Assembly: GCA_016293495.1 (NCBI GenBank)
Contig: JAEDED010000006.1
Location: 57,742 to 121,741 of the forward strand
Reading direction: 5' to 3'
Length of the DNA: 64,000 nt
Source: Treponema sp.
Lineage (GTDB): Bacteria > Spirochaetota > Spirochaetia > Treponematales > Treponemataceae
In this document: positions 1 to 8,105 of the stretch, in pieces
How the letters are laid out: the number at the start of each line of letters is the position of its first letter
How positions within the stretch are numbered: position 1 is the first letter of the stretch
The notes under the pieces: model-generated
What the model saw: the letters and a program-made list of their open reading frames with translations, nothing else
Told to the model about the DNA's origin: nothing
Database searches by the model: none
Translations under genes and position numbers: made by a program

Positions 1-342
1 AAGAACAGTGTGGTCTTCAGTAACTGTTGTAAGGTTCTTTTCGAATGTTACGTCGAGAAGTTTTTCACCAACAGCGATAAAGTCTGGGTTCTTAGCAACG
101 AAGTCAGTTTCACAAGTAAGTTCAATCATAACGATCTTGTTACCTACAGTACGTGTAAAGATACGTCCTTCAGTTGTTGCTCTTTCAGCTCTTTTTTCCA
201 TTGCAGCAAGTCCGCTTTCCTTAAGGATTTTTGCAGCTTCTGCCATGTCTCCGTTAGCTTCTGTGAGAGCTTTTTTACAGTCCATCAAACCACAGCCTGT
301 CTGTTCGCGTAATGCTTTTACGTCAGATGCTTTAATTTCCAT
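1..342 (-). CDS. tsf: Elongation factor Ts, N-terminal part (cut by window edge)
   Basis: This is the guanine-nucleotide exchange factor that recycles EF-Tu during translation. 114 codons are visible from an ATG at 342, preceded by a GGGAG ribosome-binding site, and the frame stays open to the window edge. The N-terminal UBA-like region (residues about 1-50, with LREQTGCGLMDCKKAL) is followed by the EF-Ts signature TDFVAKNPDF that contacts EF-Tu. It lies 14 bases downstream of rpsB in the usual rpsB-tsf operon. The C-terminal dimerisation half is outside the window. Confidence 0.96.
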   Translation of the reverse strand, partial: MEIKASDVKALREQTGCGLMDCKKALTEANGDMAEAAKILKESGLAAMEKRAERATTEGRIFTRTVGNKIVMIELTCETDFVAKNPDFIAVGEKLLDVTFEKNLTTVTEDHTVL

Positions 343-356
343 TATGAGCTCCCAAA

Positions 357-1223
357 TTATTTATAAAGTTTGTCTTCGTCAACGAGACTGTCTTTTTCGT
401 CAGCTTCTACATCAGCAGCTTTTGCTTCTGTTGGCTGGTAGTTAGAATAGTCAACGATTTCTTCGTCTTCATTCTTGTTAACAGCGTCTGTCTGAACTCC
501 GTCTTCGTCTTCATTGAGGCTTTCAATGATCTTAAGACCTGCATCGTTGTCAGCTTCGATAACTGCATTAGCAATGATAGAAGTGAACAATGTGATAGCG
601 CGGATTGCGTCATCGTTACCTGGGATAGGGTAGTCGATACCTTCTGGGTTACAGTTTGTATCTACAACTGCTACTACAGGAATGCCCATTCTGTGAGCTT
701 CTGCAACTGCGATCTGTTCTTTGTGTGTATCAATAATGAAGATAGCTCCTGGGAGTTCTTTCATTTCTTTAATACCACCAAGGTTTTTTTCGAGTTTAGC
801 TTTTTCTTTCTGGAGAGAAGCAACTTCTTTCTTTGTGAGGCTTGCAAATGTTCCGTCTACTTCCATCTTTTCGATTTTCTTAAGACGTGCAAGTGATTTT
901 TTGATTGTAGAGAAGTTTGTAAGCATACCACCAAGCCAGCGGTTGTTTACATAGTACATGCCACAGCGTTCAGCTTCTTTAGCGATAGCCTGCTGAGCCT
1001 GTTTTTTAGTTCCTACGAAGAGAACTGATTTGCCAGAAGCAACGATCTTTCTGATTGCTTCATAGCTTTCACGGATTGCAGCGATTGTTTTCTGCAAATC
1101 GATAATATGGATACCATTGCGTGATGCGAAGATATACTTCTTCATACGTGGATCCCAACGCTTTACCTGATGACCAAAGTGTACACCAGATTCAAGCAGA
1201 CTTTTCATGGTTACAACAGCCAT
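357..1223 (-). CDS. rpsB: 30S ribosomal protein S2
   Basis: Structural protein of the small ribosomal subunit that helps bring S1 to the ribosome. The chosen start is ATG at 1223 (MAVVTMKSLLESGVHFGHQ), with GAAGGAG just upstream; the frame continues further upstream without such a site. Family motifs are GVHFGHQ near residue 13, RNGIHIIDL near 37, NNRWLGGMLTNF near 92 and PGAIFIID near 157. The last roughly 50 residues are an acidic tail (DEDG, NEDEEIVD), an extension seen in some S2 proteins. It is followed directly by tsf. Confidence 0.97.
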   Translation of the reverse strand: MAVVTMKSLLESGVHFGHQVKRWDPRMKKYIFASRNGIHIIDLQKTIAAIRESYEAIRKIVASGKSVLFVGTKKQAQQAIAKEAERCGMYYVNNRWLGGMLTNFSTIKKSLARLKKIEKMEVDGTFASLTKKEVASLQKEKAKLEKNLGGIKEMKELPGAIFIIDTHKEQIAVAEAHRMGIPVVAVVDTNCNPEGIDYPIPGNDDAIRAITLFTSIIANAVIEADNDAGLKIIESLNEDEDGVQTDAVNKNEDEEIVDYSNYQPTEAKAADVEADEKDSLVDEDKLYK

Positions 1224-1445
1224 AAAAACTCCTTCACCGGTAAATTTAACCATCCCTGTTGCGCACAAAATGTCAAAGACATTAAATGCAAGGACAGCAT
1301 TTACCACCTAACTCTGTTACTCGTGACAAGTTAAACTTGCCCGGAAGATTTCGGTCTGTACATACTAATCTACGATTGTGTACAAATCCGGCACAAGATT
1401 CTTCATATTACAATGAATCAAAAATCAACTCACTAGGAATGATTT

Positions 1446-2036
1446 TTAATCAATGATAGAATATCCCTGCGACTTTAAAATATCATAAAGCTCAAAAATA
1501 GGCAAGCCTACTATACAGCTTTGTGTTCCTTCAATTTTGGTAATGAAGCATGATGCCATTCCCTGGATGCGGTATCCGCCTGCAGCACCGTGCCAGTCAC
1601 CAGTTTCGACATAAGCTTCAATTTCTTTCTGCGACATTGGGGCAAAAGTTACTTTTGCAGTTGCAGTTCTCGTAACTGTACTTCGCTTTGTACCATTATA
1701 TAATGCGATTGAAGTGCAGACTGTGTGGGTTTTTCCCTGCAGGGATTTTATGTATTCAAAAGCTTCGTCTGGACTTGACGGTTTTCCGAGATTTTTTCCG
1801 TTGATTGAAACAATAGTATCAGCGCCTAAAATCCATGGAATTACCTGTTTTGGGGGCAGGGAATGTACGACTGCCTGAACTTTTAATTTTGCCAGTGATT
1901 CAGTTAATTCCTGAGGGGTTTTCTCAGAGGAATTATTTTCGCTGATATTAGGCATAATTACCTGATAAGGAATTTTTAAGTTCTTTAGGATTTCCTGTCT
2001 TCTTGGTGATGATGATGCTAAAATTATCGGATCCAT
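1446..2036 (-). CDS. maf: Maf-family nucleoside triphosphate pyrophosphatase
   Basis: Maf proteins hydrolyse non-canonical or modified nucleoside triphosphates to the monophosphate; some members were first described as septum-formation inhibitors. The 196-residue protein has the N-terminal loop ASSSPRRQEIL, the central ILGADTIV with the family Asp, and a C-terminal part (GGYRIQGMA, IVGLPIFELYDIL) typical of the family. An AGGA ribosome-binding site precedes ATG 2036. The substrate cannot be decided from sequence. It is followed, after a gap of about 220 bases, by rpsB-tsf on the same strand. Confidence 0.93.
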   Translation of the reverse strand: MDPIILASSSPRRQEILKNLKIPYQVIMPNISENNSSEKTPQELTESLAKLKVQAVVHSLPPKQVIPWILGADTIVSINGKNLGKPSSPDEAFEYIKSLQGKTHTVCTSIALYNGTKRSTVTRTATAKVTFAPMSQKEIEAYVETGDWHGAAGGYRIQGMASCFITKIEGTQSCIVGLPIFELYDILKSQGYSIID

Positions 2037-2063
2037 AATGTTTCCTGCCTTAAATTAATAACA

Positions 2064-2092
2064 TTGACATTTGTAAAATAAATCTATATTTT
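2064..2092 (+). promoter_or_regulatory. Sigma-70-type promoter of tRNA-Arg
   Basis: TTGACA at 2064-2069 and TATTTT at 2087-2092 are separated by 17 bases, and the tRNA begins 11 bases later. The perfect -35 box and the spacing support the call. Confidence 0.6.
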
Positions 2093-2102
2093 TTTTATGT
2101 CT

Positions 2103-2176
<74 letters not shown>

Positions 2177-2192
2177 AAAAAAAAATATAAAA

Positions 2193-2235
2193 AAAGGGTT
2201 GCCCGAAATGTCAGTTACTGACAAGGCAACCCTTT
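2193..2235 (-). terminator. Rho-independent terminator of the HEAT-repeat gene
   Basis: AAAGGGTTGCC (2193-2203) pairs perfectly with GGCAACCCTTT (2225-2235). A second short stem (TGTCAG/CTGACA) lies inside the loop. On the minus strand the hairpin is followed by a long T run, so it ends the transcript of the gene at 2253-2966. It may also stop transcription from tRNA-Arg. Confidence 0.85.
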
Positions 2236-2252
2236 GCTATTTCTAAAAGAAA

Positions 2253-2966
2253 TTATTTGTCGTTAGATTTCTTTTCTGATGTAGCACCTGAGTTTGCACG
2301 GAGCAATTCAAGAGCCTTTGTTCTTACAGGGCGAACAAATCTGTAGTCACTTGCAATTCTAGACAAAGAATCAATAACTGGTTTACGGTTCTTTGTTTTA
2401 GGAAGAAGTTTTTCGTAAGCATCAATGATTTCTGCTGCGAGTGAACTTGTAGGGTTAAGAACTTCTACACGGTTAGAGATAAATGCAATAGTATCAGTAA
2501 CTTTATCATCTTCATTCTCGCCGATTTCACCAAGTGCATGAATAGCTCTTGATAATACCCAAGGTTCGTTATCGTATTTTACAACCTGTGTCAAAACGTA
2601 AGCAGCTTCTTCTGTTCCAACTTTTCCGAGGATATCACATGCTTTTGCACGAATATCAGGATAGTTATTTGAAAGGCGTCCCTTTGTTCTAGACTGTGTC
2701 GAAATACCTTCACCAGCAAGCTGGTCGAGAGCATTAAGCATATCTTTAGAAACATTTCCCTTTTCAGCAGCAGCTTCAAGGTACTGTAAAGCAACAAGCT
2801 TGTTTTCTCTTACGTCAGAATTAGCCATCTCTGTGATAACTACATCTTCCATGCTGCTCATGTATTCATCTTCAACTGAAGTTTCGTTTTTTGAAGACTG
2901 AGCAAAAGCACCCGAACCGAGAATTAATGTTGTCAAACCAGCCGCAATAAGCTTATGGATTTTCAT
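2253..2966 (-). CDS. Exported HEAT-repeat protein
   Basis: 237 residues. A clear signal peptide (MKIHKLIAAGLTTLILGSGAFA, probable cleavage after FAQ) is followed by helical repeats of HEAT type: ALQYLEAAAEKG, DIRAKACDILGKVGTEEA, WVLSRAIHALGEIGENED and RPVRTKALELLR. Such repeats form a curved protein-binding scaffold. An AGGAG site precedes ATG 2966. It is probably periplasmic or attached to the envelope. Its partner is unknown; another HEAT-like exported protein is encoded at 35184-36350. The C-terminus is Lys/Ser-rich. Confidence 0.8.
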   Translation of the reverse strand: MKIHKLIAAGLTTLILGSGAFAQSSKNETSVEDEYMSSMEDVVITEMANSDVRENKLVALQYLEAAAEKGNVSKDMLNALDQLAGEGISTQSRTKGRLSNNYPDIRAKACDILGKVGTEEAAYVLTQVVKYDNEPWVLSRAIHALGEIGENEDDKVTDTIAFISNRVEVLNPTSSLAAEIIDAYEKLLPKTKNRKPVIDSLSRIASDYRFVRPVRTKALELLRANSGATSEKKSNDK

Positions 2967-3057
2967 ATAGACTCCTATTTATGATCTTTTATTATCTATC
3001 GGTATAATTCATTAAAATTATAAATTAGTTACGATAAAATATCAATAAAAATTTAAA

Positions 3058-3609
3058 TTAAAGGCGAGGAAGTTCAACTAACCAATCATCGTCAATTTTC
3101 TTGAAATTATAGTAAACAATTGTTTCATCATTTCTTACCTGGACAGCTTTGATTGAAGTTGAAGAAATATATCTGATTTCGTCAATTCTGCGTCCCATTC
3201 TTGAAGGAATGAATACGTACTTAAAGTAATCTTCAAGAGTTTTCAAATTAAGCCCTTTTACAGGAAGCTGTTTTGAAACAGTAGAAAGATTTGACTTCAT
3301 TGACCAGAAATTAATTGAACTCTGTTCAATATAATTGAGCCAGGATTTATAATTTTTGTCCTTCATGATTGTATTAAGTTCAGCAATCTTCTGGAGAATT
3401 ATTTTTTTATCCATTTCATATGTTTCCATTGAAATTTGTGTGCCGTTAATGTTTTCAATGGCTCTTTCGTATTCAAGCTGAGCTTCAGTTTTCTGAACTG
3501 TTACAGTCGGAGCTGAAGTTTTAGGTTCCTCAGATTCCTGAGCTCCTGAAACACAAGATACCAATGTAAAAATACTCATTAATGTAAGTAATGTAATAAT
3601 CTTTTTCAT
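3058..3609 (-). CDS. Putative lipoprotein of unknown function
   Basis: 183 residues. The N-terminus MKKIITLLTLMSIFTLVSC is a lipoprotein signal with lipobox LVSC, so Cys19 is probably lipidated. The mature protein starts with a Ser/Glu/Thr/Pro-rich linker followed by a charged helical region and a C-terminal segment (AVQVRNDETIVYYNFKKID) that looks like a small beta domain. I do not recognise a family. No Shine-Dalgarno is visible, and a strong promoter ends only 6 bases before the ATG (see the leaderless finding). It is divergent from coaD. Confidence 0.75.
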   Translation of the reverse strand: MKKIITLLTLMSIFTLVSCVSGAQESEEPKTSAPTVTVQKTEAQLEYERAIENINGTQISMETYEMDKKIILQKIAELNTIMKDKNYKSWLNYIEQSSINFWSMKSNLSTVSKQLPVKGLNLKTLEDYFKYVFIPSRMGRRIDEIRYISSTSIKAVQVRNDETIVYYNFKKIDDDWLVELPRL

Positions 3610-3615
3610 AACTCT

Positions 3616-3644
3616 ATAATACTATTCTTGTTGAATTTCGTCAA
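3616..3644 (-). promoter_or_regulatory. Promoter of the lipoprotein gene, start-codon proximal
   Basis: On the minus strand TTGACG (3644-3639) and TATTAT (3621-3616) are separated by 17 bases. The ATG is at 3609, only 6 bases beyond the -10 box, so the transcript would start at or next to the start codon. Confidence 0.55.
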
Positions 3645-3656
3645 ATATGATATTTT
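3628..3656 (+). promoter_or_regulatory. Possible promoter of coaD, start-codon proximal
   Basis: TTGTTG (3628-3633), 17 bases, TATTTT (3651-3656), with the coaD ATG 6 bases further on. It overlaps the divergent lipoprotein promoter. The boxes are weaker than those on the other strand. Confidence 0.35.
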
Positions 3657-3662
3657 ATTTTT

Positions 3663-4142
3663 ATGAGTAAAGCAGTTTTTCCGGGATCGTTTGATCCTCC
3701 TACATTGGGACACCTCAATATTATTGAAAGAGCAAGTTCACTTTTTACAGAAATCGATGTTGTGGTAGCTGTAAATCCTGAAAAAAAATATCTTTTCACT
3801 CCGGAAGAAAGAGTAGAGATGCTCAGGGAATTAACAAAGATTTACAGCAATGTAAAAATTCATACATGGAATTCTTTGATTGTGGATTATGCTAAAAAAA
3901 ACGGAGCAGATGTGCTTCTGCGCGGAATCCGCAATGCGACAGACTTTGCTTATGAGTTTGACCTTTCGTTAATCAATCATTCACTTAATAATAAAGTTGA
4001 TACTATATTTATTCCCTGTGAACAGAAATATGTAACTATCAAATCAAGTTCAATTAAGGAACTTGCTAGATTTGGAGGAGATATTTCTCAGATGGTTCCA
4101 GAACTTGTTGCTAGAGAAGTGCAAAAAAAATTTAAAATTTAA
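3663..4142 (+). CDS. coaD: Phosphopantetheine adenylyltransferase
   Basis: Transfers AMP from ATP to 4'-phosphopantetheine, giving dephospho-CoA in coenzyme A synthesis. 159 residues, the usual length. The nucleotidyltransferase motif TLGH is at residues 14-17 within PGSFDPPTLGHLNII; the second ATP-binding motif is KSSSIKELARFGG near residue 125. The start has no recognisable Shine-Dalgarno (a T-rich stretch precedes it). It is followed by rpmF and acpP on the same strand, and acpP is an indirect CoA-derived user of phosphopantetheine. Confidence 0.97.
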   Translation: MSKAVFPGSFDPPTLGHLNIIERASSLFTEIDVVVAVNPEKKYLFTPEERVEMLRELTKIYSNVKIHTWNSLIVDYAKKNGADVLLRGIRNATDFAYEFDLSLINHSLNNKVDTIFIPCEQKYVTIKSSSIKELARFGGDISQMVPELVAREVQKKFKI

Positions 4143-4203
4143 CTTTATTTTGACAAAATATTAAAATATGTAAACTTTTTTTTAATAAAACAGGCAAAAC
4201 TGT

Positions 4204-4231
4204 TTGACAAATTCTATATGTTTGTTATAAT
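4204..4231 (+). promoter_or_regulatory. Consensus sigma-70 promoter upstream of rpmF
   Basis: TTGACA (4204-4209), 16-base spacer, TATAAT (4226-4231): both hexamers match consensus exactly. A second TTGACA at 4235-4240 with TATATT 18 bases later suggests tandem promoters for the rpmF-acpP transcript. Confidence 0.8.
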
Positions 4232-4308
4232 ACATTGACACTCTAGGAAAAAATGTTGTATATTTGACTACATTATATTAGAGTAAACTATATTAGTGAG
4301 GTTTATAT

Positions 4309-4497
4309 ATGGCAGTACCTAGATCAAAAACATCAGCAGCCGTTTCTAAGAGACGTCGTGGCATTAATATGCGTCTTCAAGCACCACAGCTTACTGAATG
4401 CAGCAACTGTGGAAACCTTGTTCAGTCGCATCACGTATGTCCTAAATGCGGTTTCTATCGTGGCCGCCAGGTAATTACACCTGAATCTAACGGCTAA
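4309..4497 (+). CDS. rpmF: 50S ribosomal protein L32
   Basis: 62-residue ribosomal protein. The start MAVPRSKTSAAVSKRRRG is characteristic of L32, and a zinc ribbon follows (CSNC near residue 32 and CPKC near residue 45), so this is the zinc-binding form. GAGG precedes ATG 4309. acpP begins 13 bases downstream, giving the rpmF-acpP linkage. Confidence 0.98.
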   Translation: MAVPRSKTSAAVSKRRRGINMRLQAPQLTECSNCGNLVQSHHVCPKCGFYRGRQVITPESNG

Positions 4498-4510
4498 TTA
4501 GGAGATTAAA

Positions 4511-4750
4511 ATGGACGAATTGTTCAACAAAATCCAGAAACTCATCGCAGACAAACTGGAAATCGATGAAGCTAAAGTAACTATGGATTCTTCATTCCGT
4601 GGTGACCTTGGAGCTGACAGCCTTGATACTTACGAATTGGTATACGCGATCGAAGAAGAATTGGGCGTATCAATTCCTGATGAAGTAGCTAACGAATTCG
4701 AAACAGTTCGCGATGCATACGACTTCATCAAAAATGAACAGTCTAAATAA
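4511..4750 (+). CDS. acpP: Acyl carrier protein
   Basis: 79-residue carrier of growing acyl chains in fatty-acid synthesis. The motif GADSLDTYELV contains the serine (residue 37) that receives 4'-phosphopantetheine. The protein is strongly acidic and helical, as in the family. AGGAG precedes the start. It ends before a hairpin terminator at 4783-4828, so rnc is probably transcribed separately. Confidence 0.98.
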   Translation: MDELFNKIQKLIADKLEIDEAKVTMDSSFRGDLGADSLDTYELVYAIEEELGVSIPDEVANEFETVRDAYDFIKNEQSK

Positions 4751-4782
4751 TTAAACTTTTTACAAGTTTAAGATTAAGAAAG

Positions 4783-4828
4783 CACAGATTCATTTTCTTT
4801 TTTAGAAGATGAACTGTGTTTTTTTTTA
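4783..4828 (+). terminator. Terminator after acpP
   Basis: CACAG..TTCAT..TTTCT pairs with AGAAG..ATGAA..CTGTG with small bulges, followed by nine or more T residues. Confidence 0.75.
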
Positions 4829-4866
4829 ACATTATTATAGAATGATTTTAACCGGAGGTTTGGAAT

Positions 4867-5619
4867 ATGAAGAGTTTAAAACACCTGTTCTTTGGAACAA
4901 GAAAAGTTTCTCCAGAACGAATCAGTCAGCTTTCTGCCTTCTGTAAACCGCTCGGATTAAAATTCAACGATATAGAACTTCTTGATCTTGCATTTCATCA
5001 CAGAAGTTATTCCAACGAACATTCCCAGCATAAAAGATACAATAATGAACGCCTTGAGTTTTTAGGCGACTCAGTTTTAGGCATGGTGACTGCGGCATTT
5101 CTTTACGAAGATATGGCAGAAAATCCTGAAGGTGATCTTGCAAAAATCAAGGCATCTGTCGTTTCTGAAAAATCACTTGCTCCAATCGGACGAACAATTG
5201 GTGTAGACAAAATGCTTGTAATGGGAAAGGGCGAAGAAATGTCAGGCGGTCGTAACAAGAATGCAATTATTGCTGACTGTGTTGAGGCTGTAATCGGAGC
5301 TTACTATCTTGATTCAGGATATGACAAGGCAAAAACTTTCGTGCTGGAATTTATAATTCCTGAAATCAGAAATGTTCAGCAGAATAAAGGTCATATGGAT
5401 TATAAGACAATGCTTCAGGAACTTTTTCAGAAAAAGAGTAAAAAATGTCCTTTCTATGAACTTATAAAATCAACAGGGCCTGATCATAATCAGACTTTCT
5501 TTGTTTCCGTTCATCTTGGTAATGATGTTTACGGACCTGCAGAAGGTAAAAGTAAAAAAGAGGCAGAGCAGAATGTTGCAAAAATTGCCTTTGAAAAAAT
5601 ATCAAAAAATAATAAATAA
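4867..5619 (+). CDS. rnc: Ribonuclease III
   Basis: Cleaves double-stranded RNA, including rRNA precursors. 250 residues. The endonuclease domain (about 20-155) carries the signature NERLEFLGDSVLG with its catalytic acidic residues and a second acidic site DCVEAVIGAYY. The double-stranded-RNA-binding domain (about 175-248) begins DYKTMLQELFQ and ends with KSKKEAEQNVAKIAFEKI. A strong GGAGG precedes ATG 4867. Confidence 0.97.
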   Translation: MKSLKHLFFGTRKVSPERISQLSAFCKPLGLKFNDIELLDLAFHHRSYSNEHSQHKRYNNERLEFLGDSVLGMVTAAFLYEDMAENPEGDLAKIKASVVSEKSLAPIGRTIGVDKMLVMGKGEEMSGGRNKNAIIADCVEAVIGAYYLDSGYDKAKTFVLEFIIPEIRNVQQNKGHMDYKTMLQELFQKKSKKCPFYELIKSTGPDHNQTFFVSVHLGNDVYGPAEGKSKKEAEQNVAKIAFEKISKNNK

Positions 5620-5632
5620 TCCGGAGTTATAA

Positions 5633-7108
5633 GTGGCTTCAAAAAAAAATAAATTCAGTATTAAAAATATAAAAAAAGAAACACGGATTCTTATCTGTGG
5701 AATTGCTGTCATTATATTGATTGCTGTCAGTGTATTCTGGAGAAGAGCATATCTTCTTTCTGAAGCAAATCTTACAGCTTCTGAATTGTCAGCTGAACAG
5801 AAATTAATTCTTGAAGAAAAAATTAAATCAAGTTCATATGAACGTTCAAATACAATTCATCATTTACCGTACATAGTTAAAGACGGGCTGTTTCTTCCTA
5901 ATGATTATTCAACTGCTGACTATCCGTTTGAAAACCTTCAAATAAATGCTCAGTCAGCAATTCTTATCAATTGTGACACAGGTGATATTTTATTTGAAAA
6001 AAATGCAGATAAAGAAATTCCACCTGCATCAATGACAAAGCTTTTTCTGATGTATACTGTTTTCCAGAAAATCAGTGAAGGTAAGGCAACGCTTGATGAT
6101 GTTGTACCACTTCCGCCTGCATCGTGGGCAAGTCATATGCCTCCGCATTCTTCCCTGATGTTTTTAGGTAAAGGTCAGACTGTAACTCTGCGGGAATTAT
6201 TGACAGGTCTTGCAGTATGTTCCGGAAACGATGCAAGTCATGCAATTGCATTTTATCTTTTTGGCAACATTGATAATTTTTTGTATGAAATTAACGAAGA
6301 GATAAAGAAGTGCGGACTTGAAAAAACTCGTATTGTTGAACCTTCAGGCTACAGTGAACAGAATATTACAACTGCACGCGAAATGGTAAAGTTTGCAAGA
6401 ATCTACATCAATAAATATCCTGAAAGTTTGTCTCAGTTCCATAGTGTTAAAAAAATTGTTTATCCTCAGGAACATAATCTTGCACCTGAAGACAGAAATA
6501 AAAAGCCGCAGAAATTCGACGGTTCATTTCCGGATTCGTTATGGACTCCAATTGAACAGGAAAATACAAATGGACTTTTAAAAACTCTTTACGGCTGTGA
6601 CGGCTTGAAGACCGGTTACATTGATGAAAGCGGATACAATCTTTCTTTAACTTGCAAAAGACGTGGAGAAAGATACTTAAGTATTACAATGGGCGGCCCT
6701 GGAGAAAATATTGTAGAGGGAGATAAGTACAGACAGCTTGACGGAATGACACTTCAGGAATATGCATTTAATACGTTCCGCGAAACCAGAGCGCTTTCTG
6801 AATCAGAAATGTCTGTAACCTTGCCATTGCTTGGTGCAAAATCAGGATCAGTTAAACTTATTGTTCCTTATGAAGTACGAACCTGTGTTCAGAAAAAATA
6901 TTTTGGTGAAGATGATATTGCGTTAAATTACATCATTCCAAAAGCGCTGTTCGGAAAAATTGAAGCCGGAAAAGAATACGGAAAACTTCGCGTATGCATC
7001 AACGGAGTCATTATTGAAGAAGTTCCGTTAATTGCTGACAGAGATGAAGAAAATGCATTCTTTTTGCAGCAATTTATAGACAGAATAGTATATCAAACTA
7101 TAAAATAG
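5633..7108 (+). CDS. D-alanyl-D-alanine carboxypeptidase, S11 penicillin-binding protein
   Basis: Trims terminal D-Ala from peptidoglycan stem peptides in the periplasm. 491 residues, starting at GTG 5633 after CCGGAG. Residues 18-36 form a signal anchor. The catalytic motifs are SMTK (Ser133), SGN in AVCSGNDASHA, and KTG in GLKTGYIDESG. The C-terminal roughly 100 residues (SGSVKLIVPYEVRT onwards) resemble the beta-rich PBP5 C-terminal domain. It follows rnc with a 13-base gap and probably shares its transcript. The long N-terminal linker before the catalytic domain makes it somewhat larger than typical DacA. Confidence 0.93.
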   Translation: MASKKNKFSIKNIKKETRILICGIAVIILIAVSVFWRRAYLLSEANLTASELSAEQKLILEEKIKSSSYERSNTIHHLPYIVKDGLFLPNDYSTADYPFENLQINAQSAILINCDTGDILFEKNADKEIPPASMTKLFLMYTVFQKISEGKATLDDVVPLPPASWASHMPPHSSLMFLGKGQTVTLRELLTGLAVCSGNDASHAIAFYLFGNIDNFLYEINEEIKKCGLEKTRIVEPSGYSEQNITTAREMVKFARIYINKYPESLSQFHSVKKIVYPQEHNLAPEDRNKKPQKFDGSFPDSLWTPIEQENTNGLLKTLYGCDGLKTGYIDESGYNLSLTCKRRGERYLSITMGGPGENIVEGDKYRQLDGMTLQEYAFNTFRETRALSESEMSVTLPLLGAKSGSVKLIVPYEVRTCVQKKYFGEDDIALNYIIPKALFGKIEAGKEYGKLRVCINGVIIEEVPLIADRDEENAFFLQQFIDRIVYQTIK

Positions 7109-7141
7109 ATTTTGTTAGCATATAAAAAAGGAGTTAATTGA

Positions 7142-7813
7142 ATGAAGTCTGAAACCAGTTCAACAAAAAAAACAACAGCAAAGAAAACTTCAACTGCTGC
7201 TTCAAAACCTGCAGCAAAGAAAACTACCACATCAGCAGCAAAGAAACCTGCAGCTTCAGCAAAAACAACTGCAGCTAAAAAGAAAACTTCAACTGCTACC
7301 GCAAAACCTGCAGCAAAGAAAACTACAGCATCAGAAAAGAAACCAGCAGCTGCTTCAAATAAAACAACGGCAGCTAAAAAGACTACAGCTGCTAAAACAA
7401 CAACTTCAAAAACAACTGCTGCTAAAAAAACACCAGCTGTTTCTAAACCTCAAGTTAGCGAAGTAAAAGAAATAGCATCGGTTTCTGTACCGGTAGCTTC
7501 TCAAACCTCTGCGACTTCAGCTGTTACAACTGAAGAAGAAAAAAAGAAAATTAAATTTTTCTTTCTTCTTGCCACAATCATCGGAAGTGCAGTATTTGCA
7601 TTTGGAAGTTTTGCACTCTTCTTTAATTTCTCAAGAGAAACTGGCATTGCAGGAAAAATCGTAAGAATAATTTTAATTCCTGCACTTATTTATTTATGGC
7701 CGTCACTTGCTCTTTGTTTTCCTAAGGTTGCAAAAAAGAAAAGCTTTATCGTAGGACTTTGTTATTACCTTGTTCTCTTTGGAGTTTTCGGATTCCTTGG
7801 TATGAAAGTTTAA
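7142..7813 (+). CDS. Lys/Ala/Thr-rich repeat protein with C-terminal membrane segments
   Basis: 223 residues. Residues 1-105 are a low-complexity run of KKTT/AAKK/KPAA units, like the basic tails of histone H1-like bacterial proteins. Residues 106-135 are a Ser/Val/Thr linker. From about 136 there are three hydrophobic helices (FFLLATIIGSAVFAFGSFAL; IILIPALIYLWPSLALCF; FIVGLCYYLVLFGVFGF). AAGGAG precedes the ATG. The basic tail would sit in the cytoplasm, where it could bind nucleic acid or acidic partners; this is inference. I do not recognise the membrane part. Confidence 0.75.
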   Translation: MKSETSSTKKTTAKKTSTAASKPAAKKTTTSAAKKPAASAKTTAAKKKTSTATAKPAAKKTTASEKKPAAASNKTTAAKKTTAAKTTTSKTTAAKKTPAVSKPQVSEVKEIASVSVPVASQTSATSAVTTEEEKKKIKFFFLLATIIGSAVFAFGSFALFFNFSRETGIAGKIVRIILIPALIYLWPSLALCFPKVAKKKSFIVGLCYYLVLFGVFGFLGMKV

Positions 7814-7861
7814 TTAATCAGGATTAAATTATTCTGTATTAAAATTAATCAAGAAAGTTAA

Positions 7862-7898
7862 AAAAGCCTTCACTTCAAAAAGAGTGGAGGCTTTTTTA
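7862..7898 (+). terminator. Terminator after the Lys/Ala-rich gene
   Basis: AAAAGCCTTCACT pairs with AGTGGAGGCTTTT (one T-G), followed by T residues. Confidence 0.85.
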
Positions 7899-7934
7899 TA
7901 TGGATGAGTATAAAAAATGATTTTAAATAAAAAA

Positions 7935-7956
7935 AAGCGACCTTTTAAGGTCGCTT
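7935..7956 (-). terminator. Terminator of tRNA-Gly
   Basis: AAGCGACCTT and AAGGTCGCTT form a perfect 10-bp stem. On the minus strand it is followed by eight T residues, just after the tRNA-Gly 3' end. Confidence 0.8.
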
Positions 7957-7959
7957 GAG

Positions 7960-8032
7960 AGCGGATGAAGGGAGTCGAACCCTCGTCATCAGCTTGGAAG
8001 GCTGAGATAATAAGCCGTTATATGACATCCGC
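7960..8032 (-). tRNA. tRNA-Gly (anticodon TCC)
   Basis: Acceptor stem GCGGATG/CATCCGC is perfect, the anticodon stem is TCAGC/GCTGA around CTTCCAA, and the T arm is GAGGG-TTCGACT-CCCTT. Anticodon TCC reads GGA. The whole molecule closely resembles bacterial tRNA-Gly(TCC), including CTCAGCCTTCCAAGCTGATGA. CCA is not encoded. Confidence 0.95.
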
Positions 8033-8105
8033 ATTGCTTATGTTTGTAATATATAAAATTGATTAAATAATGTCAATAACTTTCAAAAAAAAAATTACGA
8101 ATTAT

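Noticed and set aside
8..445. Plus-strand open frame of 145 codons over tsf and the rpsB end
   Set aside because: It is the antisense of clearly identified tsf and rpsB, and its protein is compositionally odd.
1224..1307. N-terminal extension of rpsB by 28 residues
   Set aside because: The extension has no ribosome-binding site, while GAAGGAG sits before the ATG at 1223, where S2 homology begins.
1224..1445. A structured leader (autoregulatory S2 mRNA) or 6S-like RNA upstream of rpsB
   Set aside because: No convincing conserved secondary structure or promoter pair could be drawn by eye.
7150..7450. Short repeats that might suggest a CRISPR array
   Set aside because: They are codon-level KKTT/AAKK repeats inside an open reading frame, without regular spacers.
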